From Calothrix sp. NIES-2100 (GTDB lineage: Bacteria; Cyanobacteriota; Cyanobacteriia; Cyanobacteriales; Nostocaceae): a stretch of 64,000 bases of DNA. The notes beneath the pieces are model-generated. The model worked only from the letters and a program-made list of their open reading frames with translations. It was not told the origin of the DNA and ran no database searches. Of the stretch, positions 33,204-41,625 are shown piece after piece (positions within the stretch are counted from its first letter, which is position 1; each line of letters opens with the position of its first letter). The DNA lies in NCBI RefSeq assembly GCF_002368195.1, contig NZ_AP018178.1, positions 8,762,645 to 8,826,644 of the forward strand, given 5' to 3'. The position numbers were made by a program, and so were the translations under genes.

Positions 33204-33252
33204 TGACCTGAAGTGACTTATATTGACTTGTCTTGACATATAATAATTTGAC
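33204..33252. promoter_or_regulatory. TGAC motifs phased at 10 bp upstream of the NACHT gene
   Basis: TGAC starts at 33204, 33214, 33224 and 33234, exactly 10 bp apart, and again at 33249. Three of the first four are TTGAC. A TATAAT box overlaps at 33239-33244. One copy per helical turn puts the sites on one DNA face, as in a multimer-binding operator. The region is the shared upstream of two divergent genes. Confidence 0.5.
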
Positions 33253-33309
33253 CTAAATCCCTAAAAACGCCAGCTAAACTGAAATTTAAAGCGATTTCAT
33301 TCTAAGTAT

Positions 33310-35745
33310 ATGTCGTTACCACAAAACTTCCTAACACAACTAGAGCAATACAGCGAATTATCCCATAGAGAAAAGACAGTTTTTGTGGAAATCTTTGGTA
33401 ATGGCAAGAGTCGAGTGCAAGTTACACAAGCGCTCAACATCTCTCAAAGCAATCTCAGTAGTTGCTTGACGGGTATTTACAATAAGTTCAGTATCAGTGG
33501 CAGTGGACCTGTCAAAGAAAGCCGTCTGCGAGAGTATCTACAAAAACGGTATTCCCATCAGAAACTAGCTGGTAGCTCAACTGCTGAAGTTGCAGAAGCT
33601 GATATTGTTGCTCTAGTTCAAGAAATCCGCGAACAAGTTAAAACCAGCATTAAAGAAAAGTGTGGAACCATGCGGGTACTGGATATGTCCCAGCCAATAG
33701 AGTTAACTGGCGAACGGGGTATTTATACCAATGTCAACATTCTAGAAAAAATCACCGGACGCAGGCGACTGGAAATTAGAGAACTGCTCCAAAACTGCGA
33801 AACAGATGACTTTGAGCGCTTTGGTCTTAACAGGGTTAAAGAGGAGCGAGTACCAGGGCTGGAAGCAGTGCAGCGTCACAACAAGCTGATGGTGTTAGGT
33901 AAACCAGGCGCAGGAAAGACCACATTTTTGAAGTATCTGGCTATACAGTGTATTGAGGGGCAGTATTTAATCAACAGAGTTCCCTTTTTCATCACCTTAA
34001 AGGAATTTGCAGAAGAATCTCAACAGCCAAATATTCTGGAATATTTTGTTGAAAAATTATCATTTTGTGGAATACAGAATGCAAAAGAGAAAATAGAACA
34101 ATTGTTAAGATATGGTAAAGCATTAGTATTACTAGATGGATTAGACGAAGTTCGGGAAGAAGATACAAGGCAAGTGTTACGGCAAATTCTAGAAATTTCT
34201 GAGAATTTTTATACCAATCAGTTTGTCATCACATGTCGCATAGCTGCTAAAGAATACACTTTTGAGAAGTTTACTGAAGTTGAAGTAGCAGATTTTGATA
34301 AAGATCAAATCGTGATTTTTGCACAGAATTGGTTTCGGTTAATCGATCCATTGAAAGCTGAAAGATTTCTTCAAAAACTTGAAGATAACGAGCCGATTTA
34401 TGAACTAGCGACCAATCCGCTATTGCTAACCCTACTTTGTTTAGTCTTTGGAGAAAGCGCAGATTTTCCAACCAATCGCTCTGAACTGTATAAAGAAGGG
34501 GTGGAAGTATTGTTGAAAAAATGGGATGCCAAACGTAACATTGAGCGCGATCAAGTTTATAAAAATCTATCTTTGAATCGTAAGGTAGATTTGTTGAGTC
34601 AAATTGCTCTAGCTACCTTTGAACGCAAGGAATATTTCTTTAAGCAAAAAACTGTTGAGGCTTATATTGCTGATTTTATTTACAATTTACGCGATGCTCG
34701 TACTGAACCAGAGGAATTAAAACTAGATAGCGAAGCAGTTTTGAAGTCCATTGAATCACAGCATGGGCTATTGGTTGAACGAGCAAAGGGTATATATTCT
34801 TTTTCGCATCTTACTTTTCAAGAGTATTTCACAGCAAGGGAAATAGTTGCTAATTCTGCTTACGAAATTTTCGTAGAACATATTATTGAAAGACGGTGGC
34901 GGGAGGTGTTTTTGATTGCAGTAGGAATGATGCGTAAAGCTGATAATTTATTATTATTAATGAAGGCAAAAATTGATAATTTAATTGCAGAAGATGAAGA
35001 AATAAAAAAATGGTTTATTTGGGTTAATCAAAAATCTATTTCTGTGAAAGCTAACCATCATTTAGAAGAAATACAAGAATTTTATATAAATCATGATATA
35101 GGTTTTGAGAAACATGATAAAAATGATAATGACATAAAATTTATAGTAGATACCAAACATTATTATGAGGATATCGATTATGAGGATATCGAGGTAACAA
35201 ATCCTTTTATTAAGAAAGACTTTTATAAGAGCTGGTTCTCACCAATAGATATAAATTTGTTGCTGGGCTTTTATAAAGAAGATGATAATGGTTTACTTAA
35301 TACTAGTATACACTCTCCAGATTTAGACTTGGATAATGCCCTTTTATCCGCTTTAAATCAAGCAGTCATTCTTGCTGAAAGTGATTTACCAAAAATTGAG
35401 AATGTAAATAAATTAAAATATACTATAAACCGCTCAATTTCCTTAACTGATAGTAGAGAATTACAGAGATCTTTAAGAAGATTTCAACAAAAAATCCCTA
35501 ATCCTGAGAAAGATAAAAGCGTATTTAAATTTTTATGGAATAAATTTGGTAGAAATTGGGTAAAACAATTCAGAAGCATACTAATAGATTATCGGAATAT
35601 AGGATATGAATGGCAGTTTAATAATCAACAAAAGTTAATATTAAGAGATTATTTCATAGCAAAAAAAATTCTTGTAGATTGTCTAAATAGCGATTGTTAT
35701 GTTAGCCGTGAAGTTAGAAATAAAATTGATGATATCTTGCTGTAA
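33310..35745 (+). CDS. NACHT-domain STAND NTPase with N-terminal HTH domain
   Basis: The 811-residue protein has an N-terminal helical domain (1-80) with LuxR-like pattern (LSHREKTVFVEIFGNGKSR, LNISQSNLSSCLTGIYNKF), similar to the domain at the front of many cyanobacterial STAND proteins. The NACHT domain follows: Walker A GKPGAGKTT (197-205), Walker B LVLLDGLDEV (272-281), sensor CRIAAKEY. The C-terminal half is helical, AT-rich, and ends LVDCLNSDCYVSREVRNKIDDILL, a typical end of cyanobacterial NACHT proteins. Bacterial NACHT proteins include phage-defence NLR-like systems; trigger and effector activity here are unknown. It stands alone on the plus strand. Confidence 0.9.
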   Translation: MSLPQNFLTQLEQYSELSHREKTVFVEIFGNGKSRVQVTQALNISQSNLSSCLTGIYNKFSISGSGPVKESRLREYLQKRYSHQKLAGSSTAEVAEADIVALVQEIREQVKTSIKEKCGTMRVLDMSQPIELTGERGIYTNVNILEKITGRRRLEIRELLQNCETDDFERFGLNRVKEERVPGLEAVQRHNKLMVLGKPGAGKTTFLKYLAIQCIEGQYLINRVPFFITLKEFAEESQQPNILEYFVEKLSFCGIQNAKEKIEQLLRYGKALVLLDGLDEVREEDTRQVLRQILEISENFYTNQFVITCRIAAKEYTFEKFTEVEVADFDKDQIVIFAQNWFRLIDPLKAERFLQKLEDNEPIYELATNPLLLTLLCLVFGESADFPTNRSELYKEGVEVLLKKWDAKRNIERDQVYKNLSLNRKVDLLSQIALATFERKEYFFKQKTVEAYIADFIYNLRDARTEPEELKLDSEAVLKSIESQHGLLVERAKGIYSFSHLTFQEYFTAREIVANSAYEIFVEHIIERRWREVFLIAVGMMRKADNLLLLMKAKIDNLIAEDEEIKKWFIWVNQKSISVKANHHLEEIQEFYINHDIGFEKHDKNDNDIKFIVDTKHYYEDIDYEDIEVTNPFIKKDFYKSWFSPIDINLLLGFYKEDDNGLLNTSIHSPDLDLDNALLSALNQAVILAESDLPKIENVNKLKYTINRSISLTDSRELQRSLRRFQQKIPNPEKDKSVFKFLWNKFGRNWVKQFRSILIDYRNIGYEWQFNNQQKLILRDYFIAKKILVDCLNSDCYVSREVRNKIDDILL

Positions 35746-35771
35746 GCAGAGATTGAATTAAAAATTGAAAA

Positions 35772-36083
35772 TTAAGTAACAATATTCATAGAGGTATTTT
35801 GCTCTGTCAGCGATGATTTCTCGGATGGATTGGGGAACCATTTTGATTCAGCAGCTAAAACAGAATTAGCGTAGGTAAAAATCTGCGCTAACTCAGATAT
35901 ACCATCTAATTCCGCTTTTTCTTCTGGCGTGATTAACCCTGATTTGCTGCGTTCTAGCAGTTCATCTGAACGTGCTTGCAGTTCATCGGTAAACTTAAAA
36001 AAATTAAGATTATTAACTTTTTCTAGTTTGATTCCTGTTCCCAACCAGTATGAAGGTTCAATCATCAATTTCGGAGTCATCAT
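35772..36083 (-). CDS. small hypothetical protein
   Basis: The 103-residue acidic protein has a central helical motif FTDELQARSDELLERSKSGLITPEEKAELDGISELAQIFTYAN, which I have the impression is a recurrent small cyanobacterial family often near toxin-like genes. N and C termini are variable. No cofactor or catalytic motif. It is convergent with the NACHT gene (26 bp between stops). Function unknown. Confidence 0.55.
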   Translation of the reverse strand: MMTPKLMIEPSYWLGTGIKLEKVNNLNFFKFTDELQARSDELLERSKSGLITPEEKAELDGISELAQIFTYANSVLAAESKWFPNPSEKSSLTEQNTSMNIVT

Positions 36084-36180
36084 GAGTTGAACACGGAGTG
36101 CTGCACTTTGATTTTAGCTTTTAAAAAGTGGTAATGCTGACGCTCTCAAGAAAAGCGATCGCTCTCTCACCACAAAATAG

Positions 36181-36322
36181 GCGATCGCTCATTGTCCAGA
36201 ACTAAGATTATCTAAGAGTTGCTGAAATTCCGATATCGAAGGAATTGCGATCGCTCATTGTCCAGAAGTAAGATTATCTAAGAGTTGCTGAAATTCTGAT
36301 GTCGAAGGAATTGCGATCGCTC
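36181..36322. repeat. 66-bp in-frame tandem duplication at the end of an Rpn-family gene
   Basis: 36181-36246 and 36247-36312 are the same 66-bp sequence with three mismatches, each starting GCGATCGCTCATTG. The right copy encodes the last 22 codons of the gene at 36255 including its stop; the left copy lies beyond the stop in the same frame and would encode the same ending with its own stop at 36189. Confidence 0.85.
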
Positions 36323-37208
36323 TTTTATGAAGTGTCTTTAATACCGATGGTTCTTCTATAGCATTGATAGCTTCCACAATAGCAGTTGGCACTTCTCCAA
36401 AGCGAGTTTCTAGAACTTCAATCACGCTTTCTCTAGCATTTTCGACAATACCTTCTTCTTTTGCTAACCTTTCAATACTAGTTACGTACCGCATTCTATT
36501 TGTCTCCTCGTAATTTCTCACTTCTGTTTTGAAACTACTTGTCAATTCTTTTGGTAAAACCATCACCCAGTCGATAAACCGAAATAGTTCTTGAATATCT
36601 TCCCGGCTGTACCCCCTTTCAAAAAGTCGTCTAACTAGGCTTAGTTTCCACTGTAGCCGACTTTCTGGGTTGCGTTGCGTCGCTTTGGTTTTGAGATGCG
36701 CCATCACTATTATCCCAAAGGGATTGATAGTTTGCTCTAGAGTTTCCCAGGTTTGTTCATAGTCTAATAACTTCGCTATGGGAAACTCTAAGCTGACACG
36801 ACATCCCGCCAGTTCATAGCCGTAGCTGGAAGGTCGCCAATTTGCTTGTTCATCGGCTAATACAGCCAAGCTGATGACTCGCTTTTTATGGCGGTCAAAC
36901 AAGCGGTAATTGTAGGTGTACATCCGTTCGGCAAATTGGCTGTCATATTGTCCTTGGACTTCTACGTGAACTAATACCCAAGCTTCTTCGCCGTCAAGTA
37001 ACCAAACTTTGGCGACTTTATCAACGAAACGCCGTCCAATTTCCGCATCGGGTTCTAGCTGTTGCAATTCGGTGTCCAGAAATTCATAAGGTCGCGTCCA
37101 GTCGATCGCGTCGTAAGCTAGGGTAAAAAAGAATTCCAGAAACCGGGGAAAATATAGCTCAATGATTTCTTTCCAAGGACTATCGTAATCGGTAGATTGC
37201 TCGGTCAT
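36255..37208 (-). CDS. Rpn/PD-(D/E)XK nuclease family (transposase-like) protein
   Basis: The 317-residue protein shows the pattern of the Rpn/YhgA-like group widespread in cyanobacteria: SPWKEIIELYFPRFLEFFF at the N terminus, RRFVDKVAKVWLLDGEEAWVLVHVEVQGQYD (core Asp and E-x-Q) and RMYTYNYRLFDRHKK. The E-x-Q replaces the common E-x-K. The C-terminal part is helical and carries ARESVIEVLETRFG, then IAIPSTSEFQQLLDNL. Rpn proteins promote RecA-independent recombination in E. coli; here the role is inferred from family. Its start is 3 bp after ureC's stop, but no functional link is known. Confidence 0.8.
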   Translation of the reverse strand: MTEQSTDYDSPWKEIIELYFPRFLEFFFTLAYDAIDWTRPYEFLDTELQQLEPDAEIGRRFVDKVAKVWLLDGEEAWVLVHVEVQGQYDSQFAERMYTYNYRLFDRHKKRVISLAVLADEQANWRPSSYGYELAGCRVSLEFPIAKLLDYEQTWETLEQTINPFGIIVMAHLKTKATQRNPESRLQWKLSLVRRLFERGYSREDIQELFRFIDWVMVLPKELTSSFKTEVRNYEETNRMRYVTSIERLAKEEGIVENARESVIEVLETRFGEVPTAIVEAINAIEEPSVLKTLHKRAIAIPSTSEFQQLLDNLTSGQ

Positions 37209-37211
37209 GGA

Positions 37212-38927
37212 CTAAAACAAAAAGTATCTTTGCGCCATTGGTAAAATTGTCGCAGGTTCACAAATCAACAATTCGCCATCAGCCCTGACTTCATAGGTTT
37301 CTGGATCTACTTCAATATGAGGTAGCGCATCATTTAGCTTTAAATCTCGCTTAGTTATTTGGCGTGTCCCGGAAACTGCTACCGCCGATTTTCTTAAACC
37401 TAACTGGCTGGGAATCTCCCTTTCTAACGCCGCTTGGGAAACAAAAGTTAATGATGTGGCGTGACGCGCCCCTGCAAAACTACCAAACATCGGTCGCATA
37501 TGCACTGGTTGCGGTGTGGGAATGCTGGCGTTAGCGTCGCCCATCTGCGACCATGCAATCATTCCGCCTTTAATGACTATTTCTGGCTTCACACCAAAAA
37601 AGGCTGGTCGCCACAAACATAAATCTGCAAGTTTACCCTCTTCCACTGACCCGACATACTCGGCTATTCCGTGGGTAATGGCTGGGTTGATGGTGTACTT
37701 GGCGACATATCTTTTCGCTCGAAAATTATCTGCCCTTTGCTCATCTCCTTGCGGGTTAAGGATTCCCCGTTGCACCTTCATTTTATGAGATGTCTGCCAG
37801 GTGCGAATTATTACTTCCCCTACTCGCCCCATTGCTTGGGAGTCGGAAGAAATCATGCTAAACGCGCCTAAATCATGCAAAATATCTTCGGCGGCGATGG
37901 TTTCCCGACGAATGCGAGACTCAGCAAAAGCGACATCTTCGGCGATCGCGGGATCGAGATGGTGACATACCATCAACATATCCAGGTGTTCGTCTAAAGT
38001 ATTGAGGGTGTAAGGACGTGTGGGGTTGGTGGAAGATGGGAGAACATTCGCCTCACCACAAACTTTGATAATATCTGGTGCGTGTCCTCCCCCTGCGCCT
38101 TCGGTGTGGTAAGTGTGGATAGCACGATTTTTGAAAGCTGCGATGGTATCTTCAACAAATCCGGCTTCGTTGAGGGTGTCGGTGTGAATTGCCACTTGTA
38201 CATCATACTCATCGGCGACGCTGAGGCAAGTGTCAATGGTTGCGGGTGTGGTTCCCCAGTCTTCATGCAACTTTAACCCCATTGCACCAGCTTGTACTTG
38301 TTCCACAAGTCCTTGAGGTTGGCTGGCGTTACCTTTACCTAGAAATCCTAAATTCACAGGAAAAGCATCAGCCGCTTGCAACATCCGGTACATATTCCAA
38401 GGGCCTGGGGTGCAGGTAGTGGCGTTTGTCCCTGTAGCGGGGCCTGTTCCACCGCCAATCATGGTAGTAATTCCGGAGGCGATCGCAACTTCTATCTGCT
38501 GCGGGCAAATAAAATGGATGTGGGAATCCACACCTCCAGCCGTGAGAATCATCCCTTCCCCAGCTAAAGCTTCGGTTCCGGGGCCAATAATAATATCGAC
38601 ATTATTTTGAATATAAGGATTTCCCGCTTTACCAATTTTAAAAATCTTGCCGTCTTTAATACCAATATCGGCTTTAACTACACCCCACCAATCGAGAATT
38701 AAAGCGTTTGTAATTACTAAATCGACAGCACCATCGGCGTTAGAAATGGGGGATTGTCCCATCCCATCGCGGATAACTTTACCGCCACCAAATTTCACTT
38801 CGTCGCCATAGGTGGTGAAATCTTGTTCTACTTCAATAAATAATTCTGTATCCGCAAGTCGGACGCGATCGCCTACTGTCGGCCCGTATGTTTCTGCATA
38901 AGCACGGCGATCCATTCTGTAAGGCAT
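37212..38927 (-). CDS. ureC: urease alpha subunit
   Basis: The 571-residue catalytic subunit hydrolyses urea to ammonia and carbamate. Nickel ligands are His136 and His138 in DSHIHFICPQQ, the carbamylated Lys219 in GLKLHEDWG, further His in HTDTLNE and the flap His in MVCHHLDP. MPYRMDRRAYAETYGPTVGD is the family N terminus, preceded by AGGAG. All catalytic residues appear present. It is separated from ureB by 1.15 kb holding an unrelated plus-strand gene, so it must be transcribed from its own promoter or through that gene. The accessory genes ureE, F and G are not in the window. Confidence 0.98.
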   Translation of the reverse strand: MPYRMDRRAYAETYGPTVGDRVRLADTELFIEVEQDFTTYGDEVKFGGGKVIRDGMGQSPISNADGAVDLVITNALILDWWGVVKADIGIKDGKIFKIGKAGNPYIQNNVDIIIGPGTEALAGEGMILTAGGVDSHIHFICPQQIEVAIASGITTMIGGGTGPATGTNATTCTPGPWNMYRMLQAADAFPVNLGFLGKGNASQPQGLVEQVQAGAMGLKLHEDWGTTPATIDTCLSVADEYDVQVAIHTDTLNEAGFVEDTIAAFKNRAIHTYHTEGAGGGHAPDIIKVCGEANVLPSSTNPTRPYTLNTLDEHLDMLMVCHHLDPAIAEDVAFAESRIRRETIAAEDILHDLGAFSMISSDSQAMGRVGEVIIRTWQTSHKMKVQRGILNPQGDEQRADNFRAKRYVAKYTINPAITHGIAEYVGSVEEGKLADLCLWRPAFFGVKPEIVIKGGMIAWSQMGDANASIPTPQPVHMRPMFGSFAGARHATSLTFVSQAALEREIPSQLGLRKSAVAVSGTRQITKRDLKLNDALPHIEVDPETYEVRADGELLICEPATILPMAQRYFLF

Positions 38928-39145
38928 AAATGCACTCCTGGGTGTATATTACTTTGATGATTTTTGAACAAGTTTAGGGAGGGTATAAAGGATGTTTGTA
39001 TAAGTTTATAATTTTATATAGGAGAAAATTTTAAAAAATAAATATTAATTAAACTTAAATAAATTAAAACTAATGTTGATTATACATATAATGAAAATGA
39101 TGTTTGTAGTCATATTTTTAATTTAAAATGTAATTTTTAGTAAAA

Positions 39146-39943
39146 GTGAGGCATATTGTGGAGGATTATTTTGAGTTTGTTAGTAAAGAGCTACAAAATA
39201 GACTCAATCAGATTAAAGAGTTTATCAAAAAACACAATCCGACTATAGGCGTTTTGACGGAAGAAATTTTACGAGATTTTTTGAAAAAAAACTTACCAAG
39301 GATGGTGAGCGTTGAACAAGGTTTCATACGCGCAAAAAATGGAGAATTGTCTAAACAATGTGACATCTTAATTTATAATTCTCATCTTTATGCACCTTTT
39401 TATAGGCTCAATGATATAGTAATAGTTCCTGAAGAATCAGTCATTGCTGTTATTGAAGTCAAGACAACAATAAACAAACAAATTTTTCATAATGGTATTG
39501 ATTATTTTGAAAATATAAAAAATATTTCGCAAGCACATACTTATCTATTTATATATAATTGTAAGGGCATTGAAAGCATTGAAAAGTATCTACACTCCTA
39601 TAATCACAAAGATGATAGAACTGAATTTGACCATGATACCTATTACTTTTTACCTGATGAAATTACAGGAATAAATGAATCATTTCATTTGAAGAAAGAT
39701 TTAGTAGTCTGCTATGGTCGAGATTCAATGGGATATAGCTCGTATTTTTATGAGGGTGAAAAAGGTACTGAAATCAATGCATTGCAGCATTTTTATTTAT
39801 CTGTTTATAGATTAGTAGAGACAGAGATAGGCAATCTTTATAGATCAGATAAAATGAAAGGTGTGTTTTATGACAATAGAAGCTCATATTTTTTGAAGAA
39901 AACACTTTCAAGTTACTATGCTATTGAGCTATTTGATATGTAA
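39146..39943 (+). CDS. DUF6602-like, PD-(D/E)XK nuclease-fold protein
   Basis: The 265-residue protein starts at GTG 39146, with GTG 39158 as alternative. It begins with a helical part (VEDYFEFVSKELQNRLNQIKEF), then LRDFLKKNLPRMVSVEQGFIR. The nuclease-like core reads KQCDILIYNSH, then PEESVIAVIEVKTTIN, i.e. Asp followed by E-x-K on adjacent strands. This order matches the DUF6602 family. The gene is strongly AT-rich compared with the flanking urease genes and runs against them, which suggests insertion. Neighbours give no partner. DNA cleavage is inferred from fold only. Confidence 0.7.
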   Translation: MRHIVEDYFEFVSKELQNRLNQIKEFIKKHNPTIGVLTEEILRDFLKKNLPRMVSVEQGFIRAKNGELSKQCDILIYNSHLYAPFYRLNDIVIVPEESVIAVIEVKTTINKQIFHNGIDYFENIKNISQAHTYLFIYNCKGIESIEKYLHSYNHKDDRTEFDHDTYYFLPDEITGINESFHLKKDLVVCYGRDSMGYSSYFYEGEKGTEINALQHFYLSVYRLVETEIGNLYRSDKMKGVFYDNRSSYFLKKTLSSYYAIELFDM

Positions 39944-40080
39944 AAAATAGTTTTTTATTAGAATCACAAATTAACATAACATTTTCAGTTAAATGACAAT
40001 ATTTAATTTATTAGTTATGTTGGATAATACTTCTTCTTTTGCTCCTTATCATTGCTCTTCTTATTAAGACTTCCTTAGCT

Positions 40081-40389
40081 TTACTCCAAAACACCATTAA
40101 TCAAACTATTAAATCCATATACCTCACGACTCCCCATTAATGAAACCAAAAAAACCTCTTTTTCATCGCCTGGTTCAAAGCGAACTGCTGTGCCGGCAGG
40201 AATATCAAGGCGCATTCCTCGCGCTTGTTCTCGGTCAAAATTTAAAGCTGAGTTAACTTCAAAAAAGTGAAAATGCGAACCAACTTGTATCGGGCGATCT
40301 CCTGTATTTGCTACTTGTAATTTAATAGTTTCACGACCAGCATTAAGTTCAATTTCTCCTGCTGGTGTGATAATTTCCCCTGGAATCAT
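40081..40389 (-). CDS. ureB: urease beta subunit
   Basis: The 102-residue structural subunit has MIPGEIITPAGEIELNAGRE, then GDRPIQVGSHFHFFEVN and YGFNSLINGVL, all family hallmarks. It lies 18 bp after ureA in ureD-ureA-ureB. Its normal downstream partner ureC is displaced by the DUF6602-like gene. Confidence 0.97.
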   Translation of the reverse strand: MIPGEIITPAGEIELNAGRETIKLQVANTGDRPIQVGSHFHFFEVNSALNFDREQARGMRLDIPAGTAVRFEPGDEKEVFLVSLMGSREVYGFNSLINGVLE

Positions 40390-40407
40390 TGTTTTCTCCT
40401 TTGCAAA

Positions 40408-40710
40408 TTAACGAATCGGATTATGCACAGTTACCAACTTTGTCCCATCAGGAAAAGTTGCTTCCACTTGCACTTCATGCACCATTTCCGGCACACCTGA
40501 CATCACATCATCTCGCGTTAACAAAGTTGTGCCATAAGTCATTAATTCAGCGACAGTTTGCCCATCTCTAGCACCTTCTAAAATCGCAGCAGAAATATAA
40601 GCAACTGCTTCTGGATAATTTAATTTCAAACCTCTATTCTTACGTCTTTCTGCCACTAAAGCAGCAGTAAAAATTAACAACTTATCTTTTTCCTGCGGCG
40701 TAAGTTGCAT
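40408..40710 (-). CDS. ureA: urease gamma subunit
   Basis: The 100-residue small structural subunit begins MQLTPQEKDKLLIFTAALVA and ends HEVQVEATFPDGTKLVTVHNPI, the family ends. RGLKLNYPEAVAYISAAILEGARDG is the central signature. It follows ureD by 43 bp and precedes ureB by 18 bp. Confidence 0.97.
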   Translation of the reverse strand: MQLTPQEKDKLLIFTAALVAERRKNRGLKLNYPEAVAYISAAILEGARDGQTVAELMTYGTTLLTRDDVMSGVPEMVHEVQVEATFPDGTKLVTVHNPIR

Positions 40711-40753
40711 TCTTCTCTCCCTCTTGGCGTTCTTGGCGTTCTTGGCGGTTCAT

Positions 40754-41593
40754 TCAAACCTGCCAAACTCTAGGTACACAGCTACCACGACTCAAAAAAT
40801 TAACCCGTAGCATCTGCCAAACAGACGTAAACCAGTTTCGCACCTCAGATGACGAAGCACCGCGATATCTACATAAAAGTCCATGTTGTAGTCGCGACAC
40901 CCCCACCTCTCCTGCACCATCCCATAAATTGCGGGCTTTTGCCACTATTTCTGAGTCAACTGGATTACCCACCCAAACTAGACTACCGACAATTGGTTGT
41001 CCAGCCAAGCCGTGGGGACTGTGGAAAACCTCTTCGCTACCAGGTAAATATTGGCGATCGATCCACAAGGGTACACCTTGCTGCCAAATTTCGGTATGCG
41101 ATCGCCATTCTCCTTGCAAAAACTTCTCTCCTCTAGCACTGCGCCCTAATCGCGTAATTTCCCAGCCTAACCAACTGGCTTCGGTTGCTAATTCTACCCG
41201 TAAATCTTGCCGATAAATCGCGCTGTTAAACAAAATTGTTTCTTGGGGTAACCACTCCAAACAAGCGCCAGCATCGACTTTGATATCGATAATTTGTCTA
41301 GCTTGCTGTCCATTACTGCGGTAGATTTTACTAGCGGCGGCTGTAGTAATTAATGCTTGGGCGTGGGGTTGGAGGTGGAAATTGAGAGACAAGCGATCGC
41401 CTCCCACAACTCCCCCAGCCGTATGTAAAATGACGCTATGACAGACTTTTTCGCCTTCTGGATAAAACGGACGCTGTACCTTTAGCGGTGCTTGCTGGTG
41501 GTTGTAAATTAGCTGGGTGGCATTTTTGCGATCGGCGTAGACTAAATTAAGTTTGCCATGCCAACTTTCTACGCTGTGTAGCACAGAATTCAT
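40754..41593 (-). CDS. ureD: urease accessory protein UreD
   Basis: The 279-residue nickel-insertion chaperone has HTAGGVVGGDRLSLNFHL (about 56-73), ITTAAASKIYRS, and LEWLPQETILFN, the typical UreD/UreH signatures. UreD works with UreF and UreG to load nickel and CO2 into apo-urease. It is the first ure gene here and starts only 32 bp after the stop of the methyltransferase gene on the same strand, so transcription may continue from that unit. Confidence 0.95.
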   Translation of the reverse strand: MNSVLHSVESWHGKLNLVYADRKNATQLIYNHQQAPLKVQRPFYPEGEKVCHSVILHTAGGVVGGDRLSLNFHLQPHAQALITTAAASKIYRSNGQQARQIIDIKVDAGACLEWLPQETILFNSAIYRQDLRVELATEASWLGWEITRLGRSARGEKFLQGEWRSHTEIWQQGVPLWIDRQYLPGSEEVFHSPHGLAGQPIVGSLVWVGNPVDSEIVAKARNLWDGAGEVGVSRLQHGLLCRYRGASSSEVRNWFTSVWQMLRVNFLSRGSCVPRVWQV

Positions 41594-41625
41594 GTATTAA
41601 GTAAACATTAAATTGATGGTAACCT

